Assembly: GCF_013408145.1 (NCBI RefSeq) | Contig: NZ_JACBZI010000001.1 | Location: 2,618,001-2,682,000 of the forward strand | Direction: 5' to 3' | Source: Nocardioides marinus | Lineage (GTDB): Bacteria; Actinomycetota; Actinomycetes; Propionibacteriales; Nocardioidaceae | Length of the DNA: 64,000 bases | Shown: positions 25,236 to 33,161 of the stretch, one piece after another | Numbering within the stretch: position 1 is the stretch's first letter | How the letters are laid out: the number at the start of each line of letters is the position of its first letter | Made by a program: the position numbers and the translations under genes | The notes under the pieces: generated by a model | Told to the model about the DNA's origin: nothing | The model's input: the letters and a program-made list of their open reading frames with translations, nothing else | The model's database searches: none

Positions 25236-26813
25236 GTGAGCACCGACACAGCCAGCCGCAGCCACTACGACACCGTGGTGGTCGGGGGCGGTCACAACGG
25301 CTTGGTCGCCGCGGCGTACCTCGCCCGGGCCGGCCTCTCGACCCTCGTCCTCGAGCGCCTCGACCACACCGGCGGCGCCGCGGTCTCCGCGCGTGCCTTC
25401 GAGGGGCACCCGGTGCGGCTCTCGCGCTACTCCTACCTCGTCTCGGTCATGCCGGACGCACTGATGGCCGACCTGGACCTCGACGTCACCCTGACCTCGC
25501 GCCGCACCGCGTCCTACACCCCCACCCTGCGCGGCGGTGCCGCCTCCGGGCTGCTCGTCGAACGACCCGAGGGACGCCGGACGGCGGAGTCGTTCGCAGC
25601 ACTGACCGGCGGCACGGACGAGTACGCCGCGTGGCAGCAGTTCTACGGCGAGCTCGAGCAGATGGCCGGCGTGCTCGCACCGACGTTCCTCTCCCCGCTG
25701 CCGACCGAGCGCGAGCTGCAGGCCCAGGTGGGCGAGACGATCTGGCGCGACGTCGTCGAGCGCCCTCTGGGCGAGGCGGTCGAGCGGCGCTTCCGCGACG
25801 ACACCGTGCGCGGGGTCGTCGGCACCGACGGCCTGATCGGCACCTTCGCCTCGCTGCACGACGCCTCGCTGGTGCAGAACAAGTGCTTCCTCTACCACCT
25901 CGTCGGCAACGGGACCGGCGAGTGGCGGGTCCCGGTCGGGGGCATGGGCGCCGTGACCGACGGCCTGCTCAAGGCCGCCGTCACCGCCGGCGCCGAAGTG
26001 CTCACCGGAGCCGGGGTCTCGCGCATCATCCCGGGCGCGGACGGCGTGGAGGTCGTCTGGGACGGCGCCTCGGGCTCGCGCTCGGTCACCGCCGGCCAGG
26101 TGCTGTCGGGGGTGGCGCCCTGGGTGCTGCGGATCCTGCTCGGCGAGGGCGAGCACCCCGACAAGCCGGTGGGCTCCCAGCTGAAGATCAACATGCTGCT
26201 CGACCGCCTGCCCCGGCTGCGCAGCGGCGTGGACCCCACCGAGGCCTTCGCCGGCACCCTGCACCTCGGCGAGGACCACTCCCAGATCGAGCGCGCGTAC
26301 GCCGAGGCCGCGGCCGGGCAGGTGCCCACGACGATGCCGGGCGAGGTCTACTGCCACTCCCTGACCGATCCCTCGATCCTCGGCGACGCCCCCGAGGGGA
26401 CGCACACCCTGACCTACTTCGGCCTGCACACCCCCGCGACCCTCTTCGAGACCGACCGTGAGGCCCGCAAGGCGCTCGCCGTGGAGCGGGCGCTGGCCGA
26501 GCTCGACAAGCACCTCGCGGAGCGAATCGCCTCCTGCATCGCCACCGACGCGCACGGACGCCCCTGCATCGAGGCGAAGATCCCCCAGGAGATCGAGGCC
26601 GACCTCGCCATGCCGGGCGGGCACATCTTCCACGGCGACCTGGAGTGGCCCTGGGCGGCCAACCGGGCGCTGCTGGACACCCCCGCCGCGCGGTGGGGAG
26701 TGCAGACCGGTCACGAGCGGGTGCTGCTGTGCGGCTCCGGCGCTCGACGCGGCGGCGCCGTCTCCGGCCTGGGCGGTCACAACGCCGCGCAGGCGGTCCT
26801 CGAGTCGCGATGA
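25236..26813 (+). CDS. FAD-dependent oxidoreductase, phytoene-desaturase-like (PYROXD2 type)
   Basis: Flavoprotein of 525 residues. Dinucleotide-binding motif VVVGGGHNGLVAAAYLARAG (residues 14-33), then LERLDHTGGAAV, and the C-terminal FAD-contact segment GSGARRGGAVSGLGGHNAA. It belongs to the CrtI-like amine-oxidase superfamily. No carotenoid synthase gene lies nearby, so a generic PYROXD2-like role is more likely than carotenoid synthesis. GTG at 25236 is fixed by TAGGTT (25224-25229) 6 nt upstream. Confidence 0.85.
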   Translation: MSTDTASRSHYDTVVVGGGHNGLVAAAYLARAGLSTLVLERLDHTGGAAVSARAFEGHPVRLSRYSYLVSVMPDALMADLDLDVTLTSRRTASYTPTLRGGAASGLLVERPEGRRTAESFAALTGGTDEYAAWQQFYGELEQMAGVLAPTFLSPLPTERELQAQVGETIWRDVVERPLGEAVERRFRDDTVRGVVGTDGLIGTFASLHDASLVQNKCFLYHLVGNGTGEWRVPVGGMGAVTDGLLKAAVTAGAEVLTGAGVSRIIPGADGVEVVWDGASGSRSVTAGQVLSGVAPWVLRILLGEGEHPDKPVGSQLKINMLLDRLPRLRSGVDPTEAFAGTLHLGEDHSQIERAYAEAAAGQVPTTMPGEVYCHSLTDPSILGDAPEGTHTLTYFGLHTPATLFETDREARKALAVERALAELDKHLAERIASCIATDAHGRPCIEAKIPQEIEADLAMPGGHIFHGDLEWPWAANRALLDTPAARWGVQTGHERVLLCGSGARRGGAVSGLGGHNAAQAVLESR

Positions 26814-26878
26814 CCGCGCTCCCGGCGGGCCGTGGCCCCGACGTACGCCCTCGATTTTTCGCGACGGCCCCTCGCTGG

Positions 26879-26884
26879 TAACGT
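26879..26884 (+). promoter_or_regulatory. -10 box of tRNA-Lys
   Basis: TAACGT lies 17 nt before the mature tRNA 5' end, in an unusually T-rich stretch (CGATTTTTCGCG upstream). Confidence 0.4.
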
Positions 26885-26901
26885 TCACGTCGCTTCACCG
26901 G

Positions 26902-26974
<73 letters not shown>

Positions 26975-26980
26975 CAGATC

Positions 26981-27013
26981 GAAGGGCCCCAGGTCGATGA
27001 CCTGGGGCCCTTC
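26981..27013 (+). terminator. Strong terminator hairpin after tRNA-Lys
   Basis: Perfect 15-bp stem (26981-26995 with 26999-27013) around the triplet GAT, 6 nt after the tRNA. No long T tract follows. Confidence 0.8.
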
Positions 27014-27048
27014 GTCGTCTTGGCCGTGATGCACCACGGAGGCCTCAG

Positions 27049-27129
27049 GTGCCTCACCGTGGGACCGACTGGTCCCCCAGCCCCCTTTTCCCCCCGCCCA
27101 GGATCAAGAAGAAGCGCAAGCGCCGCTGA
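27049..27129 (+). CDS. Candidate small basic ORF (26 aa)
   Basis: Not recognised. GTG at 27049 follows a GGAGG ribosome binding site (27038-27042) with 6-nt spacing. The peptide has a Pro-rich middle and ends IKKKRKRR before TGA. Such strongly basic tails occur in tiny ribosome-associated or nucleic-acid-binding proteins. It lies in the 36-bp-after-terminator region between tRNA-Lys and the DoxX gene. It could equally be chance; codon evidence is too little to decide. Confidence 0.3.
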   Translation: MPHRGTDWSPSPLFPPPRIKKKRKRR

Positions 27130-27212
27130 GCCCCGCCCGACCACCGGGCCCTCCCCCGTCCGCGCACCGGTCGGGGGTGGCCGGGCACCTCCCGGCCGAG
27201 CATGCTCGGGCC

Positions 27213-27608
27213 ATGTCGTTCGTACGCACCATGGCGCGCCTGGCCCTCGGCTCGGCGATGGTCTTCGCCGGCACCGCCCACCTGACCTTCGCCCGCGAGG
27301 AGTTCCAGGCCCAGGTCCCCGACTGGTTCCCGCTGGACGAGGACCTCACCGTCCTGGGGTCCGGGATCGTCGAGATCAGCCTCGGGGCCGCCCTCGTCGC
27401 CGCCCCGAGGGCGCGCCGCCCGCTCGTCGGCGGCCTGCTGGCGGCGTTCTTCGTGGCGATCTTCCCCGGCAACATCGCGCAGTACGTCGAGCACAAGGAC
27501 GCCTTCGGGCTCGACACCGACACCAAGCGACTGGTGCGGTTGTTCTTCCAGCCCGTGCTGGTGGCCTGGGCGCTGTGGACCGGTGAGGTCCTGCGCCGGC
27601 GGGACTGA
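27213..27608 (+). CDS. DoxX family membrane protein
   Basis: 131 residues with four predicted membrane helices. The N-terminal helix contains LALGSAMVFAGTAHLTF, which matches the DoxX/DoxD-type fold, and a conserved GNIAQYVEH segment follows helix 3. DoxX proteins assist thiol or oxygen redox functions in membranes; the role here is unknown. ATG at 27213 is chosen over an earlier in-frame start because CATGCT (27201-27206) lies 6 nt upstream. Confidence 0.75.
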   Translation: MSFVRTMARLALGSAMVFAGTAHLTFAREEFQAQVPDWFPLDEDLTVLGSGIVEISLGAALVAAPRARRPLVGGLLAAFFVAIFPGNIAQYVEHKDAFGLDTDTKRLVRLFFQPVLVAWALWTGEVLRRRD

Positions 27609-27650
27609 CCGGACCCAGCCGGACTACTCCGCGGTCCCCGGCTCGGGTCC

Positions 27651-28001
27651 TCAGCCGCGCCGAGGCCGCACGACCTGCGTGACCAGGCGCACCTGGGCGA
27701 ACAGCGCACGCACCGTCTCGGCGTCCGGCACGGTCCGCGCGGACCGGAAGGACCGGGCCTCCACGACGAGACCGCCCTCGACCGTGGCGCCGAGGTAGGT
27801 CAGGAAGCCGGCGTCGTCACGGACGGGCGTCCAGCCCAGCGAGGCGAGCGACTCGCACGCGGTGTCCCAGGCGGCGGTGAAGACCGAGTGCCCGTCGAGC
27901 AGCACGTCGTCCTCGGGCCGGGGGCATACGACCAGGCCGTAGCCGCTGGCAGGGTCCAGGTGCGCGGTGTGGAACGAGTCCAACGACATCGTGGGCAGCA
28001 T
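27651..28001 (-). CDS. Hypothetical protein (116 aa)
   Basis: Not recognised. 116 residues, no signal peptide or membrane helix, mixed alpha/beta composition (GYGLVVCPRPEDDVLLDG, GLVVEARSFRSARTVPDA). ATG at 28001 with GAGGAGGAG ribosome binding site; an internal ATG lies at 27989. It starts 25 bp after the stop of the Cys-containing hypothetical gene (28027-28482) and is probably co-transcribed with it. Confidence 0.6.
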   Translation of the reverse strand: MLPTMSLDSFHTAHLDPASGYGLVVCPRPEDDVLLDGHSVFTAAWDTACESLASLGWTPVRDDAGFLTYLGATVEGGLVVEARSFRSARTVPDAETVRALFAQVRLVTQVVRPRRG

Positions 28002-28026
28002 GGCGGCTCCTCCTCTACGACGATCT

Positions 28027-28482
28027 TCAGGCTGCGGTGAAGAACCCGGCCTCACCCAGCAGGTCGGCGCACCGACCGCACAGGCGGACGTCCTCGGCCC
28101 ACGGGTCGTGCTGCGAGCGGCCGCGACGGCCCTCGACGACGGCGCGCACGGGCTCGACGTGGTGGGTCGAGGCGCACCAGCCACGCACCTCGGGACGCGG
28201 TGCGGGCGCCTCCTGCCGGCGTACGACGGAGACGACCGTGGACCCGCGCAGTGACCGGTCACCGGAGCGGGTGGCCAGGCCGTGGCGCACGAGGGCGTCG
28301 GCGACCTCGGCGGAGCGCACGGTGAAGTCGAACCCACCCAGCGCGGACCGCTCGGCCTGCGCGAGGACCGTGGCGTCGATCCAGGTGCCACCGGCCCAGG
28401 CGCCGCTGACCTCGACGGTGCGGGTGCCGACCCGCACGCCGGGCACGGGGTGGCCCGTCTCGGTGACGGTGCAGCTGGTCAT
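28027..28482 (-). CDS. Hypothetical protein with possible zinc site (151 aa)
   Basis: Not recognised. 151 residues; the N-terminal half is soluble and hydrophilic, and the C-terminal part holds WCASTHHVE and about 40 residues later LCGRCADLLG, so a Cys/His-Cys-x-x-Cys zinc site is plausible. ATG at 28482 with GGAGGGAGG ribosome binding site. First gene of a likely two-gene operon. Upstream lies the 12-bp inverted repeat at 28509-28536. Confidence 0.6.
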   Translation of the reverse strand: MTSCTVTETGHPVPGVRVGTRTVEVSGAWAGGTWIDATVLAQAERSALGGFDFTVRSAEVADALVRHGLATRSGDRSLRGSTVVSVVRRQEAPAPRPEVRGWCASTHHVEPVRAVVEGRRGRSQHDPWAEDVRLCGRCADLLGEAGFFTAA

Positions 28483-28508
28483 CGCGGGCCTCCCTCCAGG
28501 CACTGGTG

Positions 28509-28536
28509 CGGTGTGCTCGTCTCAACGAGCACACCG
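28509..28536. terminator. 12-bp perfect inverted repeat
   Basis: CGGTGTGCTCGT and its complement flank a CTCA loop. It sits about 110 bp beyond the glycosyltransferase-GtrA gene and 27 bp before the next leftward gene, so it may end the glycosyltransferase transcript or be an operator of the hypothetical pair. Confidence 0.5.
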
Positions 28537-28647
28537 CCGGGAGGTCACGGCCCGGTCACGACCGGACGGGCGGCCGTGACGCCGAGCCGGCGCATCCTTC
28601 CGTGCCTGCTGCCCGCGAGGACGTGCCGGCCGGCCCGCGACGTCGGG

Positions 28648-29901
28648 TCAGGGAGCGGGCTGCCCCCGGCGCCGGTGGGTCCGGGCGAACACCCAGGTCC
28701 GCATCGAGGCGAACCGCACCACGGTGACCGCCAGGTTGGCCCCGGTGAGCACCACCACCTCGGCGCGGTGGCCCGAGCCCCCGAGGGCGTGCAGGGCCCA
28801 CAACGAGCCGGTCGTGGCGGCCAGCCCGAGGCCCAGGAGCACCAACCCGCCCGCGTGGTGGCGCACCAGCCCCTCGCGGCCGCGCACGCCGAAGGTGAGC
28901 CGCCGGTTGGCCGCGGTGTTCGCCACCGCCGACAGCAGCAGCGCCCCGACGTTGGCGGCGAAGGCGTCCAACGGGCCGCGCAGCAGCAGGTACAGCAGCG
29001 CGTAGAGGACCGTCGAGCCCACACCCACGAGCCCGAACACGCCCACCTGCATGCCCAGGCGCCCGCCCCCGGCCTCGGCCGAGACCCGCCCCAGCCGCTC
29101 CCCCACCTCCGCGACCGGCACCCGCCCGGTGACCAGCCCCCGGCCCAGCCGCGCGATGCCGCGCACGTCGTCCACCGCCGTACGCCACAGGTCGACGCGG
29201 CTGTCGGGGTCGTCGACCCAGTCCACCGGCACCTCGTGGATCCGCAGCCCGGCGCGCTCGGCGAGCACCAGCAGCTCGGTGTCGAAGAACCACGCGTGGT
29301 CCTCGACCAGCGGCAGCACCTCGCGCGCCACGTCGGCACGGATCGCCTTGAACCCGCACTGCGCGTCGCTGAAGCGGGCCCGCAGCGCGCCGCGCAGCAG
29401 CAGGTTGTAGCCCCTGGAGATGACCTCCCGCTTCGCGCCGCGCTCGACGCGCGACCCGCGGCGCAGCCGGCTGCCGATCGCGACGTCGGAGTGGCCGCTG
29501 ACCAGCGGGGCGACCAGCGGCAGCAGCGCGTTGAGGTCGGTGGACAGGTCCACGTCCATGTAGACCAGCACGTCGGCGTCCGACGCGCTCCACACCCGCT
29601 TCAGCGCCCGGCCGCGGCCCTTCTCCGCGAGGTGCACCACGTGCACGGCGGCGTGCTGGTGGGCCAGGCGCCGCGCCACCACCGCGGTGCCGTCGGTGCT
29701 GGCGTTGTCGGCGATGGTGACCCGCGAGCGCCACGGGAGGGTCGCCAGGTGGGCGAGCACCCGCTCCACCGAGGAGGCCAGGACGCGCTCCTCGTTGTAG
29801 ACCGGGATGACCACGTCCAGCACGGTGGTCACGGCCGCGGCGGCACCGGGCGGTACGGACGCTGAGTGACCGCTGCCGACCAGCGGCTGCCCGGCACTCA
29901 C
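28648..29901 (-). CDS. Family 2 glycosyltransferase fused to a GtrA membrane domain (YkcC-like)
   Basis: 417 residues. The N-terminal GT-A domain (about 25-265) resembles dolichyl-phosphate mannose/glucose synthases: VVIPVYNEE, TIADNASTDGT, YMDVDLSTD (DxD motif) and GSRLRRGSRV. The C-terminal 130 residues form four membrane helices of the GtrA type (GVFGLVGVGSTVLYALL, NVGALLLSAVANTAANRRLTF), which flip or present polyprenyl-phosphate sugars. It would load a sugar onto a lipid carrier for the neighbouring membrane transferase. GTG at 29901 overlaps the preceding stop in GTGA, so the two genes are co-translated. Confidence 0.88.
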   Translation of the reverse strand: MSAGQPLVGSGHSASVPPGAAAAVTTVLDVVIPVYNEERVLASSVERVLAHLATLPWRSRVTIADNASTDGTAVVARRLAHQHAAVHVVHLAEKGRGRALKRVWSASDADVLVYMDVDLSTDLNALLPLVAPLVSGHSDVAIGSRLRRGSRVERGAKREVISRGYNLLLRGALRARFSDAQCGFKAIRADVAREVLPLVEDHAWFFDTELLVLAERAGLRIHEVPVDWVDDPDSRVDLWRTAVDDVRGIARLGRGLVTGRVPVAEVGERLGRVSAEAGGGRLGMQVGVFGLVGVGSTVLYALLYLLLRGPLDAFAANVGALLLSAVANTAANRRLTFGVRGREGLVRHHAGGLVLLGLGLAATTGSLWALHALGGSGHRAEVVVLTGANLAVTVVRFASMRTWVFARTHRRRGQPAP

Positions 29902-32006
29902 GACCGCACCGTCCCATCGCTGGGAGCGAGCACGTCGGCGGTTGCCGACGGCGCCGTCAGGTCGTAGAGCGTCACCCCGTCGACCGTGGTGGCGGCGAAG
30001 GTCTGCGCCACCCACGCGGAGATCTCGCTGCTCGCCTCGCTGCCGCCGAGCTGGGTCCCCCGCCCGCCACCGCCGCCGCCGATGAACCAGTGGATCTCCC
30101 CGGCATCGACCAGGGCCTGGAACTCCTCCACCGTCGGCGAGGGGTCCGAGCCGTTGAAGCCGCCGACGGCCATCACCGGCTCCTCGGTGGCCAGCTGGTA
30201 GCCCGAGGCGGAGTTCGAGCCGACCGCGGCGGCGATCCAGGTGTAGTCGTCGGCGTCCTGCAGCAGCAGGTCGCTGAGTGCCGCGCTGGGCTCGCTGCCC
30301 GTCAGCAGACCGCCGGCACCCCCCTGGCCGCCCGGTCTCCCGCCGAACGCGCCACCGGGCACACCACCGGGCACACCACCGGGCACACCACCGGGCACAC
30401 CACCGGGCACACCACCGGGCAGGGCTCCCGGCGCGCCGATACCACCGGGACGCCCACCTCGGCCGGCGCCGGTGCCGACGTCCACCGCCGGGCCGGCCGT
30501 CGGGATCGATCCGGTGTGCGGGGTCGCGGCCGTCTGCACGGCGTACGCCGTGGGGCCGGCGAGCGCGACGACGACCGTCGCGAGGGCGACCGCCACCGTC
30601 GCGCGCCGCGGCAGCCAGCGGGCCCCGGCGACCGCGACCGCGGCCAGCAGCCCCAGGGCCAGCACGGCCCAGCGCAGCCACGGCACGAAGTCAGCGCTGC
30701 GACCGAGCAGGACGACGGCCGTGACCGTGACGACGCCGACGGCCACGGCACCGACCGCCGAGCCGTCCACCGTGCGACGCCGCTCCCAGGCCAGCCGACC
30801 ACCGATGCCGACGAGCGCCGCGATCGCCGGCGCGAGGGCGACGGTGTAGTAGCTGTGGAAGATGCCGGCCATCAGGCTGAAGGTGAGGGCGGTGACGACC
30901 AGCCACCCTCCCCACAGCAGCAGGGCGGCGCGCACGCCGTCGGTGCGCGGGGCGCGACGGGTCCACCACAGGCCCGCGACGAGGAGCAGCAGCGCGAGCG
31001 GCAGCAGCCAGGCGACCTGCCCGCCGATCTCGGCATCCAGCAGCCGGGTCAGCCCGGTCTCGCCCCAGCGCCCACCGGTCCCGCCCGCGCCGCCTTGGCC
31101 CCCGCCACCGACGACGGCCCCGGTCTGCTCACCGGTGAGACGGCCCAGCCCGTTGTACCCGAGGGTGAGCTCCAGGACGGAGTTGGTCTGCGAGCCGCCG
31201 ATGTAGGGGCGGCTCGCGGCCGGCCACAGGGTCACGATCGCGATCCACCACCCGGCGGCCGCGACCATCGAGCCGAAGGCGACCAGCAGGTGACCGACCC
31301 GCCGCGGCAGGTCGCTGCGCGCGGCCACGAGGTAGACCAACGCGAAGGCCGGGAGCACCAGGAAGGCCTGCAGCATCTTGGCGAGGAACGCCAGTCCCAC
31401 CAGGGCACCGGCCAGGGCGAGCCACCGCACCGGGTGCCGGACGCCGTCCTCGACCGCCCGCAGCACGGCGTAGGCCGCCGCGACCAGCAGCAGCACGAGC
31501 ATGGCGTCGGGATTGTTGAAGCGGAACATCAGCGCCGCCACGGGCGTCGTGGCCAGCGCGGCTCCCGCCACCAGGCCGGCGGTCCCCGAGCCGGTCGACC
31601 GGCGGACGGACGCCGTCAGCAACCAGACGGCGAGCACCCCCTCGATCGCCTGAGGCACGAGGATCGCCCACGACGACAGGCCGAAGACCCGCACCGAGAG
31701 CGCCATCGGCCACAGCGAGAGGGGGGTCTTGTCGACGGTGATGGCGTTGGCGGCGTCGGAGGAGCCGAAGAAGAACGCCGTCCACGACTCCGAGCCCGCC
31801 TGGACCGCCGCGGAGTAGAAGCTGTTGGCCCACCCGGAGGCCCCGAGACCCCACAGGTAGAGCAAGGCCGTGGCCGCGAGCAGCGCCACCAGGGCGGGGC
31901 GGTAGTGGTCAGGCCCGGGTCCGGCCGGGTCGCCCTGCGGGTCGGGAGTCGGGTCCCGGGTCGGGTCCGGGGTGGAGTCGGCGTGGTCGAGGGTGCTGGC
32001 ACTCAT
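29898..32006 (-). CDS. Membrane glycosyltransferase, family 39 (YkcB-like, PMT_2 domain)
   Basis: 702 residues. Short Pro/Asp/Thr-rich N-terminus, then a dozen membrane helices of the ArnT/PMT type with the catalytic acid region AITVDKTPLSLWPM near residue 90 and FRFNNPDAML near 165. A Gly/Pro-rich stretch with a tandem PGGV repeat (about 530-560) leads to a conserved extracytoplasmic C-terminal domain (YTWIAAAVGSNSASGYQL, AVGGFNGSDPSPT) found in YkcA/YkcB-type enzymes. It probably transfers sugar from a lipid carrier to an envelope acceptor. The GT2-GtrA gene follows with a 4-nt overlap. Confidence 0.87.
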   Translation of the reverse strand: MSASTLDHADSTPDPTRDPTPDPQGDPAGPGPDHYRPALVALLAATALLYLWGLGASGWANSFYSAAVQAGSESWTAFFFGSSDAANAITVDKTPLSLWPMALSVRVFGLSSWAILVPQAIEGVLAVWLLTASVRRSTGSGTAGLVAGAALATTPVAALMFRFNNPDAMLVLLLVAAAYAVLRAVEDGVRHPVRWLALAGALVGLAFLAKMLQAFLVLPAFALVYLVAARSDLPRRVGHLLVAFGSMVAAAGWWIAIVTLWPAASRPYIGGSQTNSVLELTLGYNGLGRLTGEQTGAVVGGGGQGGAGGTGGRWGETGLTRLLDAEIGGQVAWLLPLALLLLVAGLWWTRRAPRTDGVRAALLLWGGWLVVTALTFSLMAGIFHSYYTVALAPAIAALVGIGGRLAWERRRTVDGSAVGAVAVGVVTVTAVVLLGRSADFVPWLRWAVLALGLLAAVAVAGARWLPRRATVAVALATVVVALAGPTAYAVQTAATPHTGSIPTAGPAVDVGTGAGRGGRPGGIGAPGALPGGVPGGVPGGVPGGVPGGVPGGAFGGRPGGQGGAGGLLTGSEPSAALSDLLLQDADDYTWIAAAVGSNSASGYQLATEEPVMAVGGFNGSDPSPTVEEFQALVDAGEIHWFIGGGGGGRGTQLGGSEASSEISAWVAQTFAATTVDGVTLYDLTAPSATADVLAPSDGTVRS
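30361..30420 (+). repeat. 12-bp tandem repeat inside the family 39 glycosyltransferase
   Basis: Five exact copies of ACACCACCGGGC, preceded by a partial copy at 30351-30360. On the coding strand they give repeated Gly-Gly-Val-Pro units in the linker between membrane part and C-terminal domain. Such a tract can change length in-frame by slippage. Confidence 0.9.
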
Positions 32007-32087
32007 GACAGCACCGTGGCCGCCCAGGCTGGCGGGCCCGTGTGCCCGGCCTGTGCGGCGCCTGTGAGCCGGCGCCCCGCCCCGGGC

Positions 32088-33035
32088 TCAGGAGGTGCGC
32101 GCCACCAGGTCCACGATGCCGCGGGCCAGCTCGGGGCCGACGTCCTCCTGCACGAAGTGCCCGCCCACGAGCCGGGCGTGCGGCTGGCCCTTCGCGCCGG
32201 GGACGTGCGCGATCAATGGCCCGTCACCCCGGCCGAGGATGGGGTCGAGCTTGCCGAACAGGCACAGGAACGGCCGGTCGTAGCGCCCCAGCGCCGCCCA
32301 GGCCGCGCGCTGCGCGGGCATCGCCGGGTCGTCGGGGTCGGTCGGGACCAGCTTCGGGAAGACCCGGGCGCCGGCCAGGTGCCGGCGGGTCGGGAAGGGC
32401 GCGTCGTACGCCGCCCGCTCGGCCTTGGAGAGCGTGCGGTGCGTCCCGACGGCGACGATGCGGGAGATCGGCAGCACCGGCGTCCACCGAGCGAAGGCCC
32501 GCCAGACACGGAAGGCCGTGGTGGGCGCCTGCTCCCCGGCCGGCAGGAAGCCGTTGCCGACGACGACCCGGGCGAAGCGCTCGGGCTGCTCACCGACCAT
32601 CCGCAGCCCGATCAGCGAGCCCCAGTCCTGGCAGAACAGCGTGATGTCCGCGAGGCCGAGCTCGTCGCACAGGGCGCGGGTCCAGGCGACGTGCCGGGCG
32701 TAGGAGTACGCCGCGGGGTCGGTCGGCTTGTCGGAGCGGCCGAACCCGACCAGGTCCGGCACGACCACGCGCAGCCCGGCGTCGAGCAGGACCGGGACCA
32801 TGTGACGGTAGAGGTAGCCCCAGGTGGGCTCGCCGTGCAGCAGCAGCACGACCGGCGCGTCACGCGGGCCCTCGTCGACGTAGGCCATCCGCAGCGGCCC
32901 CGGGCAGGTGTCGTCGCCGGGCGAGCCGACCTCGGCGTACTGGGGCGTCCAGGGGTAGTCGCTGATCGCCGCGAAGCGCTCCTCGGGCGTACGGACGAGG
33001 TCCACGGTGGCCTGGCGGGGAGTCTTCGGGCTCAT
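32088..33035 (-). CDS. Haloalkane dehalogenase-type alpha/beta hydrolase (HLD-I-like)
   Basis: 315 residues, soluble. Oxyanion segment LLHGEPTWGYLYRH, nucleophile Asp with adjacent halide-binding Trp in CQDWGSLIGL, an acid region LFGKLDPILGRGD and the catalytic His in VGGHFVQED. The DW pair and the N-terminal layout (TPEERFAAISDYPW) match haloalkane dehalogenases of the DhlA subfamily. It would hydrolyse haloalkanes to alcohols, but substrate range cannot be read from sequence. ATG at 33035; CAGGAT 6 nt upstream is a possible -10 box. Divergent from the secreted repeat protein. Confidence 0.85.
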   Translation of the reverse strand: MSPKTPRQATVDLVRTPEERFAAISDYPWTPQYAEVGSPGDDTCPGPLRMAYVDEGPRDAPVVLLLHGEPTWGYLYRHMVPVLLDAGLRVVVPDLVGFGRSDKPTDPAAYSYARHVAWTRALCDELGLADITLFCQDWGSLIGLRMVGEQPERFARVVVGNGFLPAGEQAPTTAFRVWRAFARWTPVLPISRIVAVGTHRTLSKAERAAYDAPFPTRRHLAGARVFPKLVPTDPDDPAMPAQRAAWAALGRYDRPFLCLFGKLDPILGRGDGPLIAHVPGAKGQPHARLVGGHFVQEDVGPELARGIVDLVARTS

Positions 33036-33161
33036 GCGACCATCCTGTCAGGAGCGCCCGCCGCGGGCCTTTGCTCAAGGAATCCTCAAGATTGCCGCAG
33101 GTTGGCTCAAGGTCTCCACAAGTCCCTTCCGCCCGGGTCGGGGCACTGTCACGGTCTCCCC
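33036..33161. promoter_or_regulatory. Divergent region with repeated GCTCAAGG motif
   Basis: The 126 bp between dehalogenase and secreted-protein genes contain GCTCAAGG twice (33073-33080 and 33104-33111) and related CTCAAGA and CCACAAG words, spaced about 31 bp apart (three helical turns). These could be regulator sites. CACGGT lies 6 nt before the ATG at 33162. Confidence 0.35.

Noticed and set aside
23261-26461. Very long open frame antisense to kinase and across the oxidoreductase gene (over 1000 codons)
   Set aside because: Shadow frame of GC-rich genes; composition dominated by Arg/Gly/His/Ala and no domain pattern, whereas the opposite strand carries complete kinase and flavoprotein motifs.
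28509-28536. Riboswitch or attenuator upstream of the Cys-containing hypothetical gene
   Set aside because: It is a single hairpin with no leader peptide, alternative pairing or recognisable riboswitch pattern.
30361-30420. CRISPR-like array
   Set aside because: Direct 12-bp repeats without spacers, in-frame in a membrane protein; no cas genes anywhere in the window.
30090-33161. Long plus-strand frame opposite the glycosyltransferase and dehalogenase genes
   Set aside because: Shadow frame; only its last part from ATG 33162, with a signal peptide, is a convincing gene.
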